A stretch of DNA of 64,000 nucleotides from the NCBI RefSeq assembly GCF_002362315.1, contig NZ_MTZV01000006.1, positions 2,356,001 through 2,420,000 of the forward strand. Reading direction: 5' to 3'. Positions 36,147-44,805 of the stretch are shown piece after piece (within the stretch, counting starts at the first letter, position 1; each line of letters starts with the position of its first letter). Source of the stretch: Paraburkholderia acidicola. GTDB lineage: Bacteria > Pseudomonadota > Gammaproteobacteria > Burkholderiales > Burkholderiaceae. Made by a program: the position numbers and the translations under genes. The notes under the pieces were generated by a model. The model saw nothing but the letters and a program-made list of their open reading frames with translations, was not told where the DNA came from and made no database searches.

Positions 36147-36275
36147 TCAGTGAAACAGCTTCATCGCCTGGGTCAGCGTCTTGATGACACCCCACGCAAG
36201 CGGAATCAGCACATAGGCCCAGAAGACAATCAGCAAACCGGTGTTGGTCGGATGCACAGCATTCTGATCGTTCAT
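36147..36275 (-). CDS. Small subunit-type protein of the adjacent OFA MFS transporter, 42 residues
   Basis: Reading the minus strand from the ATG at 36275 (GAGGAG ribosome-binding site) gives a 42-residue peptide: a hydrophilic start MNDQNAVHPTNTG, one hydrophobic helix (LLIVFWAYVLIPLAWGV) and a short basic tail ending KLFH. It begins 10 bases after the OFA antiporter stop. This is the pattern of the small proteins annotated as MFS transporter small subunits, found beside OFA-type transporters. It is easy to miss because of its length. Confidence 0.8.
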   Translation of the reverse strand: MNDQNAVHPTNTGLLIVFWAYVLIPLAWGVIKTLTQAMKLFH

Positions 36276-36285
36276 GGTGGTCTCC

Positions 36286-37686
36286 TCAATTGCCGGACGC
36301 GAGTTGCGCGTCGCTCATGTAATGTTTGTTGTCCACGCGTTTGACAAGCAGGTTGCAGACAAAGCCGATCACCAGCAGCACGGCCATGATATGGAGAGTC
36401 ATGTTGTACGCATCGGCCTTGGCGACGCCGTGCGCGACTTCATATGCGCGGATGTAATTGACCAGCACCGGACCCGCGACGCCTGCCGCTGCCCACGCGG
36501 TAAGCAGCCGGCCATGAATGCCGCCGACAAACGCCGTGCCGAACATGTCCGCGAGATACGCGGGTACGGTGGCGAAACCGCCGCCGTACATCGACAGGAT
36601 CACGCAATAGGAAAGCACGAAGAGCGCGATATTGCCCGATGAAGCAAAGGTCGGCACGAGCAGGTACAGCACCGCGCCTAGCGCGAAGAAGATGAAGTAG
36701 GTGTTCTTGCGGCCAACCCAGTCGGATGCCGAGGCCCATACAAAGCGACCGCCCATGTTGAACAGCGACAGCAGGCCGACGAAGCCGGCTGCCGACGCGA
36801 CCGTCACCGTTTCCTTGAAACTCTCCTGGATCATCACTGAGGCCTGGCCGAGAATCCCGATACCCGCCGTCACGTTCAGGAACAGCACGAGCCAGATCAG
36901 ATAGAACTGCGGCGTCTTGAGCGCTTCATCGATATGCACATGATTGCGCGAGATCATCTTGTTCGATGTGGTGGTCGGCGTCCAGCCGGCTGGTTTCCAG
37001 TCGGCGGGCGGCACGCGGATCGCGAGCGAGCCGATCGACATCGAGATGAAGTACACGATGCCGAGCACGATGAAGGTTTCAGCGACACCGATGCTGGTTG
37101 CGCTCTGGAAGTGATTCATCAGCGCGACCGATAGCGGCGAGGCAATCATCGCACCGCCACCGAAGCCCATGATCGCCATCCCGGTGGCCATCCCGCGGCG
37201 ATCCGGGAACCAGCGGATCAGCGTCGACACCGGCGACACATACCCGAGCCCGAGCCCGATACCGCCAAGCACGCCATAGCCGAGATAGAGCAGCACGATC
37301 TGATGCAGCCAGACGCCGAGCGCCGAAACGAGAAAGCCGCCGCCGAAGCAACATGCCGCAGTAAACATCGTGCGACGCGGGCCCACGTGTTCGAGCCATT
37401 TACCTGCGAATGCCGCCGACAACCCAAGGCAAACGATTGCCAGCGAGAAGATCCAGCCGAGTGTGGTGAGCGACCAGTCGTCGGGCGCGGATTGCGTGAT
37501 GCCGATCACTTTCGTGAGCGGGCCGTTGAACACTGAGAACGCGTAAGCCTGGCCGATACACAGATGCACGGCAAGCGCGGCGGGCGGCACCATCCAGCGT
37601 GAGAAGCCTGGCCCGGCGACGGTCGCCTGCTTCGAAAAAAACGGCGGCGAACCGCTGGTACGCGGTGGTTGAATCGTGCTGCTCAT
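36286..37686 (-). CDS. OFA-family MFS antiporter (oxalate/formate type)
   Basis: The 466-residue, ~12-helix MFS protein shows the OFA pattern: IGQAYAFSVFNGPL in helix 1, WLEHVGPRRTMF as motif A, and GIGLGLGYVSPVSTLIRWFPDRRG. The OFA family exchanges oxalate for formate or transports related small carboxylates. A CGGAGA ribosome-binding site precedes 37686. No oxalate decarboxylase genes are present in the window, so the substrate is unproven. It forms an operon with the 42-residue partner. Confidence 0.9.
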   Translation of the reverse strand: MSSTIQPPRTSGSPPFFSKQATVAGPGFSRWMVPPAALAVHLCIGQAYAFSVFNGPLTKVIGITQSAPDDWSLTTLGWIFSLAIVCLGLSAAFAGKWLEHVGPRRTMFTAACCFGGGFLVSALGVWLHQIVLLYLGYGVLGGIGLGLGYVSPVSTLIRWFPDRRGMATGMAIMGFGGGAMIASPLSVALMNHFQSATSIGVAETFIVLGIVYFISMSIGSLAIRVPPADWKPAGWTPTTTSNKMISRNHVHIDEALKTPQFYLIWLVLFLNVTAGIGILGQASVMIQESFKETVTVASAAGFVGLLSLFNMGGRFVWASASDWVGRKNTYFIFFALGAVLYLLVPTFASSGNIALFVLSYCVILSMYGGGFATVPAYLADMFGTAFVGGIHGRLLTAWAAAGVAGPVLVNYIRAYEVAHGVAKADAYNMTLHIMAVLLVIGFVCNLLVKRVDNKHYMSDAQLASGN

Positions 37687-37857
37687 GTTGGGTCTCCGTT
37701 TGGGGTGCTGATGTTTATCGGCTCTTGTACGCTATTCCTGAACGAACTGGTCGGGTTTTAAGCGCGGCCTTAATGTGATGTGGCGTCAAAGATAGGACCG
37801 GAAAGAGTGCTTGGCAATATGAGACGTGAATGCATAAACGCCGAGCCCGAGCGGCCG

Positions 37858-38754
37858 CTAGTCTGGTGTGCCCATTCGCTGTATCAGGGTTTCAACGAAG
37901 GCATCGGTGGCAGGCGGCAGGGTCCGGCCGCGTTTCTTGACGAGCGCGACCGGACGCACGAAGCGCGGATCGTCGATGGGACGGGCAATGAGATCGGGCT
38001 CCGCGCGAATCTCGCGTGCCGAGCCGGGCAGGATCGTGACGCCGAGACCGCCACGCACCATTGCGACCGCCGTCATCATGTAGGTGGGTTCGCAGGCTAG
38101 CGTGGGCGGCGTTGTGGCGTCTGCGAGCGCCGCATCGACAACAGCGCGCACACTGGTGCCGCGCGCAGTCAGGACGAGCGGCGTACGCAACAGGTCGGCC
38201 AGACCGATCGAGCGGCGCTTCGCAAGCGGATGGCCTTTCGGACAGACCGCGACCAGGCGGTCTTCGCCCGCATGCAGCACGTCGAGCGATGGATCGGTTG
38301 TTTCGCCGCCGGTCAGCCCGATGTCGACGTCCTCGTTGCGCACCAGCGCATTGACGACGTCTGCGACCACGTCGCGAATCTGGAACGACACGCCTGGCAG
38401 CCTCTGGCGGAAAGCGCGGATCAGATCGGGCAGCAGGCTCGCGGCAAACGATGGCAGGCAGGCGATGCGCACGGTCCCCGAGGTCCCGTCGCTCAACGAG
38501 CGCGCGTCGGCGAGTACATGTTCCATGTCGTACAGCGACTTCTGCAGGGTCGGCAGCAACTCGCGGCCGACTGGCGTCAGTGAGACATTGCGGCTGTTGC
38601 GGTCGAAGAGCCTCGTGCCGACGGTTTCTTCGAGCCGCCGGATCTGCACGGTCAGCGCGGGCTGCGACAGATGCAACTGGGTTGCGGCGCGTGTGAAGCT
38701 GCCCGTTTGCGCCACGGCGACAAAGGCGCGGATATCGCGAAGACTCAAATCCAT
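37858..38754 (-). CDS. LysR-family transcriptional regulator
   Basis: 298 residues, N-terminal HTH (SFTRAATQLHLSQPALTVQIRRLEETVG) and a CysB/CbbR-like effector domain with TARGTSVRAVVDAAL. It is divergent from the CitMHS transporter start at 38854 across 99 bases and is its likely regulator; the AtuA-like genes behind the transporter would then be controlled too. Confidence 0.92.
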   Translation of the reverse strand: MDLSLRDIRAFVAVAQTGSFTRAATQLHLSQPALTVQIRRLEETVGTRLFDRNSRNVSLTPVGRELLPTLQKSLYDMEHVLADARSLSDGTSGTVRIACLPSFAASLLPDLIRAFRQRLPGVSFQIRDVVADVVNALVRNEDVDIGLTGGETTDPSLDVLHAGEDRLVAVCPKGHPLAKRRSIGLADLLRTPLVLTARGTSVRAVVDAALADATTPPTLACEPTYMMTAVAMVRGGLGVTILPGSAREIRAEPDLIARPIDDPRFVRPVALVKKRGRTLPPATDAFVETLIQRMGTPD

Positions 38755-38853
38755 TACGAACCTTGATGGCTGCGATCAAATCATTTCAATTGTTCTATTG
38801 CTGTCCGGAAATTACGCTTCGTTGATCCAAAAAACAAGACCGGAGACAAGCAC

Positions 38854-40158
38854 GTGCTGCCACTGCTGGGTTTGGCCACGATTGCCGTATTGCTGGCGGC
38901 AATCCTCTCGAAGCGGATGTCGCCGCTCGTCGCGTTGATCGTCGTGCCGATCGCGGCATCGCTGATCGGCGGTTTCGGGTTGCAGACGAGCAAGTTCGTG
39001 CTCGACGGGTTGCGCAGTCTTGCGCCGGTCGTCGGCATGTTCGTGTTCGCGATTCTCTATTTCGGCACGATCACCGATGCCGGCACGCTCGATCCGATCA
39101 TCGACCGCATCCTGCGCGCGGTCGGTACGAAGCCGACGCGCATCGTGATGGGAACGACGCTGCTCGCGCTGCTGATCCACCTCGACGGCTCGGGGGCCGT
39201 GTGCTTTCTCGTGACGATTCCCGCGATGTTGCCGCTCTACGACCGTTTGAACATGGATCGGCGAGTACTCGCAGCGGCAGCATCGATGGCGGCCGGCATC
39301 AACTTCCTGCCGTGGACCGGACCGATGATCCGCGCGTCCGCTTCGCTTGGCTTACCGGTGTCGGCGCTGTTCAATCCGTTGATTCCCGTGCAGATCGTCG
39401 GCCTCGTCTTCGTGTTCGGCATGGCGTGGTGGCTCGGCCGCCGCGAAGAAAAACGCCTCGGGCTGATCTCAGCGTTCGGCACGATCGAACTACCGCGGCG
39501 CGAACTCACCGACGAGCAACAGGCACTGCGCAGACCACGCAATTTCTGGTTCAACATCGTGCTGACGGTGATCGTGCTTGGCACGATGGTCGTGATGGGC
39601 GAGAAGATTCCGCCGGCGGTTATGTTCATGGTCGGCTTTTGCATCGCGTTGCTGGTCAACTACCCGGACGTGAACATGCAGCGGCAGCGCGTCGACGCCC
39701 ATGCACGCGCCGCACTGATGATGGCCGGCATCCTGCTCGCGGCCGGTGTGTTTACTGGTGTGATGCAGGGCAGCGGCATGCTGAAGGCGATGGCCCAGGC
39801 CGCGGTCGGTCTCGTGCCACCAGGGATGGCCGGACATATTCCAGTTGCGCTCGGCATTCTCTCGATGCCGCTCAGCATGCTGTTCGATCCCGATTCGTTC
39901 TACTTCGGCGTATTGCCGGTCATCGCTGAAGTGGCGGGCCAGCTCGGTGTGCCGGCTGTGCATGTAGGACAGGCCGCGCTGCTCGGACAGATGACGACCG
40001 GTTTCCCCGTCAGCCCGCTCACGCCCGCGACGTTTCTCGTCGTCGGGTTGACGGGAATCGAACTCGCGGACCACCAGAAGTTCACGTTTCCATTGCTGTT
40101 CGGCGCATCGATCGTGATGACGATTGCGTGTGTCGTGTTCGGTATTTTTCCTCTGTGA
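38854..40158 (+). CDS. CitMHS-family citrate/tricarboxylate transporter
   Basis: The 434-residue protein starts with GTG after a GGAG ribosome-binding site. It has about 12 hydrophobic helices and typical CitMHS segments: LIHLDGSGAVCFLVTIPAMLP, the LPWTGP loop and FPVSPLTPATFL near the C-terminus. These transporters move metal-complexed citrate or other tricarboxylates in symport with protons. The AtuA-like genes follow 22 bases downstream, so the imported compound is probably their substrate. Confidence 0.88.
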   Translation: MLPLLGLATIAVLLAAILSKRMSPLVALIVVPIAASLIGGFGLQTSKFVLDGLRSLAPVVGMFVFAILYFGTITDAGTLDPIIDRILRAVGTKPTRIVMGTTLLALLIHLDGSGAVCFLVTIPAMLPLYDRLNMDRRVLAAAASMAAGINFLPWTGPMIRASASLGLPVSALFNPLIPVQIVGLVFVFGMAWWLGRREEKRLGLISAFGTIELPRRELTDEQQALRRPRNFWFNIVLTVIVLGTMVVMGEKIPPAVMFMVGFCIALLVNYPDVNMQRQRVDAHARAALMMAGILLAAGVFTGVMQGSGMLKAMAQAAVGLVPPGMAGHIPVALGILSMPLSMLFDPDSFYFGVLPVIAEVAGQLGVPAVHVGQAALLGQMTTGFPVSPLTPATFLVVGLTGIELADHQKFTFPLLFGASIVMTIACVVFGIFPL

Positions 40159-40180
40159 GCGCCGGCCCCGGCGAGACGAC

Positions 40181-41539
40181 ATGACATCGACGAGACGTAC
40201 AGGCCCCGTTCGCCTCGGTACAGGCGCGGGTTACTCGGGCGACCGCATCGAACCAGCCGTCGAGCTGGCCGAACACGGCGCGCTCGATTACCTCGTGTTC
40301 GAGTGCCTCGCCGAACGCACGATCGCAATTGCGCAACAGGCGCGCCGCGGCGACCCGTCGCTTGGCTACGATCCGCTGCTTGAGGCGCGGATGCGTGCGG
40401 TACTGCCGGTTGCAATGCGCAACCGCGTGCGGATCGTGTCGAACATGGGCGCGGCGAATCCACTGGCGGCTGCGCGCCGGACTGCTGAACTCGCGCATTC
40501 GCTCGGACTGTCGGGCCTGAAGATCGCCGCGGTCACGGGTGACGACGTACTCGATGCGGTGCGCCAGGGCGACTACCGCTTCGAAGAATCCGGCGAACGT
40601 GTCGCCGATTTCGCTGCGCGCATCGTATCGGCGAACGCCTATCTCGGCGCCGCGCCGATCGTCGATGCGCTCGCGGCCGGGGCCGACGTGGTGCTGACCG
40701 GACGTGTCGCCGATCCGTCGTTGTTCACCGCGCCGCTGATTCACGAATACGGCTGGGCGATGGACGACTGGAACACACTGGGACAGGCCACGGTGGTCGG
40801 CCATCTGCTCGAATGCGCGGGCCAGGTGACGGGCGGTTATTTCGCGGACCCGGGGTTCAAGGACGTGCCCGATCTCGCGCGTCTTGGCTTTCCGATCGGC
40901 GAGGTGGCCGCCGACGGTACGGTTGTCATCACGAAGGTGCCGCATGCGGGTGGCTGCGTAACCGAGGCGACTTGCAAGGAGCAACTGCTGTACGAGGTGC
41001 ACGATTGCAGCCGTTATCTGCAGCCGGATGTCGTGGCCGATTTCACGGGTGTGCGCGTCGAGCAGCAGGCGAAAGACCGTGTGCGCGTGAGCGGCGGACG
41101 CGGCACGCCGCGTACCGCGACGTTGAAGACGTCGGTCGCGTATGTGGATGGGTTTATCGGCGAAGGGCAGATGTCGTACGCAGGGCCGGGCGCCGTCGCG
41201 CGTGCGCGCCTTGCGCTTGAGATCGTGCGAGAGCGGCTAGAGATCACCGGCGTAGCGGCGCGCGAACTGCGCTTCGATTTGATTGGGGTCGATGCATTGC
41301 ACGGCGAGACACTTGGTCGGCACGGCGGCGAACCCTACGAGGTGCGCGCCCGTGTGGCTGGCCGCACGGCTTCACTTGCGCAGGCCGTGCAGATCGGCAA
41401 TGAAGTCGAGACCTTGTACACGAATGGACCGGCAGGCGGTGGCGGGGCGACGAAGTCGGCTCGCGAAGTGATTGCGGTGCAGTCGGTGCTGCTGCCGCGC
41501 GACTGCGTGCACGCATCGTTCGAACTCGTGGAGGTGTGA
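40181..41539 (+). CDS. AtuA-like (DUF1446) protein
   Basis: 452 residues from the ATG at 40181. The sequence contains the DUF1446/AtuA core: LGTGAGYSGDRIEPA at the start, LDYLVFECLAERT, RIVSNMGAANPLAAA and VLTGRVADPSLF. AtuA is required for acyclic terpene utilisation in Pseudomonas, but most DUF1446 members sit in other carboxylate operons and their reaction is not established. It lies between the CitMHS transporter and a separate AtuA C-terminal-domain gene; in several homologues these two parts are fused. Confidence 0.85.
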   Translation: MTSTRRTGPVRLGTGAGYSGDRIEPAVELAEHGALDYLVFECLAERTIAIAQQARRGDPSLGYDPLLEARMRAVLPVAMRNRVRIVSNMGAANPLAAARRTAELAHSLGLSGLKIAAVTGDDVLDAVRQGDYRFEESGERVADFAARIVSANAYLGAAPIVDALAAGADVVLTGRVADPSLFTAPLIHEYGWAMDDWNTLGQATVVGHLLECAGQVTGGYFADPGFKDVPDLARLGFPIGEVAADGTVVITKVPHAGGCVTEATCKEQLLYEVHDCSRYLQPDVVADFTGVRVEQQAKDRVRVSGGRGTPRTATLKTSVAYVDGFIGEGQMSYAGPGAVARARLALEIVRERLEITGVAARELRFDLIGVDALHGETLGRHGGEPYEVRARVAGRTASLAQAVQIGNEVETLYTNGPAGGGGATKSAREVIAVQSVLLPRDCVHASFELVEV

Positions 41540-41540
41540 C

Positions 41541-41861
41541 ATGGAACTGCGTGAACTTGCCCACTCCAGAACCGGCGACAAGGGCGATACGCTCAACGTT
41601 TCGGTGATCTGCCGCGATGCGCGCGACTACGATCATCTGTGTGCACACGTCACCGCTGCGCGCGTGCAGGCGCATCTGTGCGATACCGTACGTGGTGCGG
41701 TGACGCGGTTTGAGATGCCGGCCATCGGTGCGTTGAATTTCGTGCTCGGGCATGCGTTAGGTGGCGGCGTCACGCGTTCGCTCGCACTCGACGCGCATGG
41801 CAAATCGCTTAGCTCCGCTTTGTTGAGTCTTGAGGTGCCGGCGCCGGATCGTGGAGGGTGA
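41541..41861 (+). CDS. AtuA-like C-terminal (ferredoxin-like) domain protein
   Basis: The 106-residue product begins MELRELAHSRTGDKGDTLNV, the recognisable start of the small domain found at the C-terminus of fused AtuA proteins or as a separate gene. A GGAGGTG ribosome-binding site lies over the upstream stop, one base away, so the two are translationally coupled. It probably forms a complex with the DUF1446 protein. Confidence 0.82.
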   Translation: MELRELAHSRTGDKGDTLNVSVICRDARDYDHLCAHVTAARVQAHLCDTVRGAVTRFEMPAIGALNFVLGHALGGGVTRSLALDAHGKSLSSALLSLEVPAPDRGG

Positions 41862-42063
41862 ATCCAGACGCCGGTCTGCACGCGCGGTTTCGGCGCAGTC
41901 GAATTGGCGTCGTACGGAGGCTTGTTGTATGCCCGCACGTAGGTTTTGCGCTTCTCGGGATCTTTGTAAAACATCGGTTGTGAACCTGGCGGGCCACCAG
42001 TTACACCACCCTGCGACGGTGCGATTTATAGTAACGTTTGTCAAAGCGCAGACAGGAGCAGCA

Positions 42064-42366
42064 ATGGCACGCGATATTCAGTTAGCGACGCCGGGAGAAA
42101 TCCTTGCGCTCGATTGGCTCGAACCCATGGGCATCTCGCAGTACGCGCTCGCGAAGGCGATCGAAGTGCCTGCGCGGCGTATCAACGAAATCGTAAAGGG
42201 CGAACGTTCTATCACCGCAGATACGGCTGTGCGGCTCGGCGCATTCTTTGGCACCGATCCACAAAGCTGGATGAATCTGCAAACGCACTACGACACCGAG
42301 ATTGCGAAAGAAAAAATCGGTGCCGAGAAGCTCGACGAGATCAAGCGGCACGCTGAGCCCGCGTGA
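42064..42366 (+). CDS. higA: HigA-family XRE antitoxin without an adjacent HigB toxin
   Basis: The 100-residue protein has the HigA/VapI form of XRE helix-turn-helix: LAKAIEVPARRINEIVKGERSI, then TADTAVRLGAFFGTDPQSWMNLQ and a LDEIKRHAEPA tail. HigA normally follows and neutralises HigB, an mRNA interferase. The 200 bases upstream contain no HigB-like frame, so the gene is an orphan. An AT-rich GTAACGTTTG palindrome-like site about 35 bases upstream could be its own operator. Glutathione reductase starts 46 bases downstream and may be cotranscribed. Confidence 0.85.
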   Translation: MARDIQLATPGEILALDWLEPMGISQYALAKAIEVPARRINEIVKGERSITADTAVRLGAFFGTDPQSWMNLQTHYDTEIAKEKIGAEKLDEIKRHAEPA

Positions 42367-42412
42367 CTATTTCGACGCAACGAAAGCACACTTTCAGCAA
42401 CGGGACGGAGCA

Positions 42413-43777
42413 ATGACCGCCAAGTACGACTTCGATCTATTCACCCTGGGCGCGGGTTCTGGCGGCGTCGCAGGTTCACGCCGCGCGGCGTCCTACGGTG
42501 CGCGAGTAGGTATCTGCGAGGACAGCCGTATCGGCGGCACGTGCGTCATTCGCGGCTGTGTGCCGAAGAAGCTGCTGGTGTATGGCTCCCATATCGCCGA
42601 TGAAATCGACGATGCAAAAGGCTATGGCTGGACTATCCCCGAAGCGCATTTCGACTGGGCTCGTCTGATCGAGGCCAAGAACAAGGAAGTCGACCGGCTC
42701 AACGGCATCTACATCAAGATGCTGAACGATGCGGGCGTTGAAATTGTTCACGGGCGCGGCAAACTGATCGACGCCCACACCGTTGAGGTCGGCGAGCGCA
42801 TCGTCACCGCAGAGCGGATTCTGATTGCCACGGGCAGTCGGCCGCACCTGCCGCCAACGCCTGGTATCGAGCACGCCATCACATCAAACGAGGCGCTGGA
42901 TCTGCCTGAATTGCCCAAACGGATCGCCGTGGTGGGTAGCGGCTATATTGCCGTCGAGTTCGCTGGCATCTTCAACGCGCTGGGCGTGGAAGTGACGATG
43001 ATCATCCGCGGCGATCTGCCGTTGAAGGGCTTCGACGAGGATGTCCGCACGCACGTAGTCGAGGAGATGACACGACGCGGCATCCGTTTCGTGTCGCAGA
43101 CGCGGGTGGAACGGATCGAGAAGATGGCGCATGGTCTCGAAGCGCATCTTCATCAGTCCGATGCCGTGATTCCTTGCGATCAGATTCTCTATGCCATCGG
43201 CCGCATTCCCAACACCGGCGATCTCGGTTTGAAAGCACTCGGTATCGAAACCGGGCTACTGGGTGCCGTCATCGTGGATGAATGGTCGCGCAGCAACGTG
43301 ACGAACATCTACGCCGTGGGCGACGTCACCGATCGTATGAATCTGACGCCGGTCGCGATCGCCGAAGCGCGCGCGCTGGCCGAAACCCTGTTCAACAACA
43401 ATCCGACGACATTCGATCCCGAAGGCGTACCGACGGCCGTATTCGGTCAGCCTCCCATTGCGACGGTGGGCCTGACGGAGGCTGCTGCTCGCGCGCTGGG
43501 TCGTCCCGTCGATATCTACCGCACCCGGTTCCGGCCGATGAAGCACACGCTCAGCGGACGCCAGGAAAAGGTGCTCATGAAGCTGGTAGTCGATCGCGAG
43601 AGCGACCGCGTACTCGGCTGTCATATGGTGGGCGCCGATTCGGCGGAGATCATGCAGGGCATCGCTATTGCGCTGAAATGCGGCGCGACCAAGAAGCAGT
43701 TCGATCGAACCATCGGTATTCATCCGAGTTCGGCGGAAGAGTTCGTGACCATGCGGGACAAAGTAGCGGACCTGTAG
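42413..43777 (+). CDS. gor: Glutathione-disulfide reductase
   Basis: The ATG at 42413 has a GGAG ribosome-binding site and gives 454 residues. FAD motif LGAGSGGVAGSRRAA, redox-active Cys44/Cys49 in GGTCVIRGCVPKK, NADPH-binding VVGSGYIAVEFAGI, YAVGDVTDRMNLTPVA for the second FAD contact, and the C-terminal HPSSAEE with the active-site His are all present. The enzyme reduces GSSG with NADPH in the cytoplasm. The orphan HigA upstream is an unusual partner. Confidence 0.93.
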   Translation: MTAKYDFDLFTLGAGSGGVAGSRRAASYGARVGICEDSRIGGTCVIRGCVPKKLLVYGSHIADEIDDAKGYGWTIPEAHFDWARLIEAKNKEVDRLNGIYIKMLNDAGVEIVHGRGKLIDAHTVEVGERIVTAERILIATGSRPHLPPTPGIEHAITSNEALDLPELPKRIAVVGSGYIAVEFAGIFNALGVEVTMIIRGDLPLKGFDEDVRTHVVEEMTRRGIRFVSQTRVERIEKMAHGLEAHLHQSDAVIPCDQILYAIGRIPNTGDLGLKALGIETGLLGAVIVDEWSRSNVTNIYAVGDVTDRMNLTPVAIAEARALAETLFNNNPTTFDPEGVPTAVFGQPPIATVGLTEAAARALGRPVDIYRTRFRPMKHTLSGRQEKVLMKLVVDRESDRVLGCHMVGADSAEIMQGIAIALKCGATKKQFDRTIGIHPSSAEEFVTMRDKVADL

Positions 43778-43791
43778 GCGTCGTTACCGGG

Positions 43792-44724
43792 CTAGTCGCC
43801 ATCGCCGCTGTCGGCAAGCTGCGGGTTGGCCGCAGCATAGGTACCCGCTTCCTGTAGCAACCATTCGCGAAAGCTCGCCAGCGGCTTGCCGTGGCTCAGC
43901 TCGGTTGGATAGACGAGGTAATACGCCGCTTCGGCGATCGCCGGCGCATTGAACGGAATGACGAGCCCGAGTTGCTCGAGCTGCGTATCCACGAAGAAGC
44001 GCGGCACCAGCGCAATACCGAGGCCAGCCGCCGCCGCACTGATCAGCATCGTGTGCAATTCGTAGCGCACGCCCTGCATGGTCCGGTTATCGTCGATGTC
44101 GAGATTCGCGAACCACGTCGCCCAGCCATCGGGCCGCGTGGTCGAGTGCAGCAGCGGATAGGCGAGCAGATCGGCGGGCGTTTTCACGCGACGCTTCAGC
44201 AGGCTGGCCGCGCATATCGGCACAACTTCCTCGCGAAACAAAAAGTCCGACGATGTGCCGGGCCACGTCGGTTTGCCATAGTGAATCGCGGCTTCGAAAT
44301 GCGTGTCGGCGAACGAGAACGTATCGGTGCGCACGCCCATGTTCACGCGCACGTCCGGATAGCGCGCATTGAAATCGGCGAAGCGTGGGATCAGCCATTG
44401 CGAGGCAAACGTAGGCAGTACCGCCAGTTCCAGATACCCGCCGCCGCTACCGTGCGCGATGATCGACAGCGTGTCGCGGTCGAGACTTTCGAGCGCGCGG
44501 CGCACCTGCACGCCGTACACTTTGCCCGCCTTCGTCAGCACGACGCGCTGCTTCACCCGCACGAAGAGCCGCACACCGAGATTGCTCTCCAGCGTATTGA
44601 TCTGCCGCGATACGGCGCTCTCGGTCAGAAACAGCTCGCGTGCCGCCAGCGTGAAGCTCTGATGCCGCGCCGCCGCTTCGAATGCAAGCAACGCGCCCAT
44701 GTTGGGGATCTTGAATTTGCGCAT
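43792..44724 (-). CDS. LysR-family regulator (GcvA-like) of the lysine/2-oxoadipate genes
   Basis: 310 residues. The start MRKFKIPNMGALLAFEAAARHQSFTLAA and the LTESAVSRQINTLESNLG helix place it in the GcvA/AmpR branch. It is divergent from the HglS gene across about 80 bases. In Pseudomonas putida a LysR gene also sits beside hglS and amaB, so control of the oxoadipate branch is likely. Confidence 0.9.
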   Translation of the reverse strand: MRKFKIPNMGALLAFEAAARHQSFTLAARELFLTESAVSRQINTLESNLGVRLFVRVKQRVVLTKAGKVYGVQVRRALESLDRDTLSIIAHGSGGGYLELAVLPTFASQWLIPRFADFNARYPDVRVNMGVRTDTFSFADTHFEAAIHYGKPTWPGTSSDFLFREEVVPICAASLLKRRVKTPADLLAYPLLHSTTRPDGWATWFANLDIDDNRTMQGVRYELHTMLISAAAAGLGIALVPRFFVDTQLEQLGLVIPFNAPAIAEAAYYLVYPTELSHGKPLASFREWLLQEAGTYAAANPQLADSGDGD

Positions 44725-44805
44725 GTTGATTCCAAAAACGCATCAAGTCTGGATTTTATCTCGCTTTACGGCGCGGCCGCCGCTTTGAATAATCGAGGCC
44801 GAACA

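Noticed and set aside
41633..41974. Minus-strand 113-codon frame opening with MFYKDPEKRK
   Set aside because: The first part looks protein-like, but most of it is antisense to the AtuA C-terminal gene and no ribosome-binding site is present. A remnant of a small gene at 41862-41974 cannot be excluded.
43891..44805. N-terminal extension of HglS by about 305 codons
   Set aside because: It overlaps the opposite LysR gene, shows no similarity to DUF1338, and a ribosome-binding site precedes 44806.
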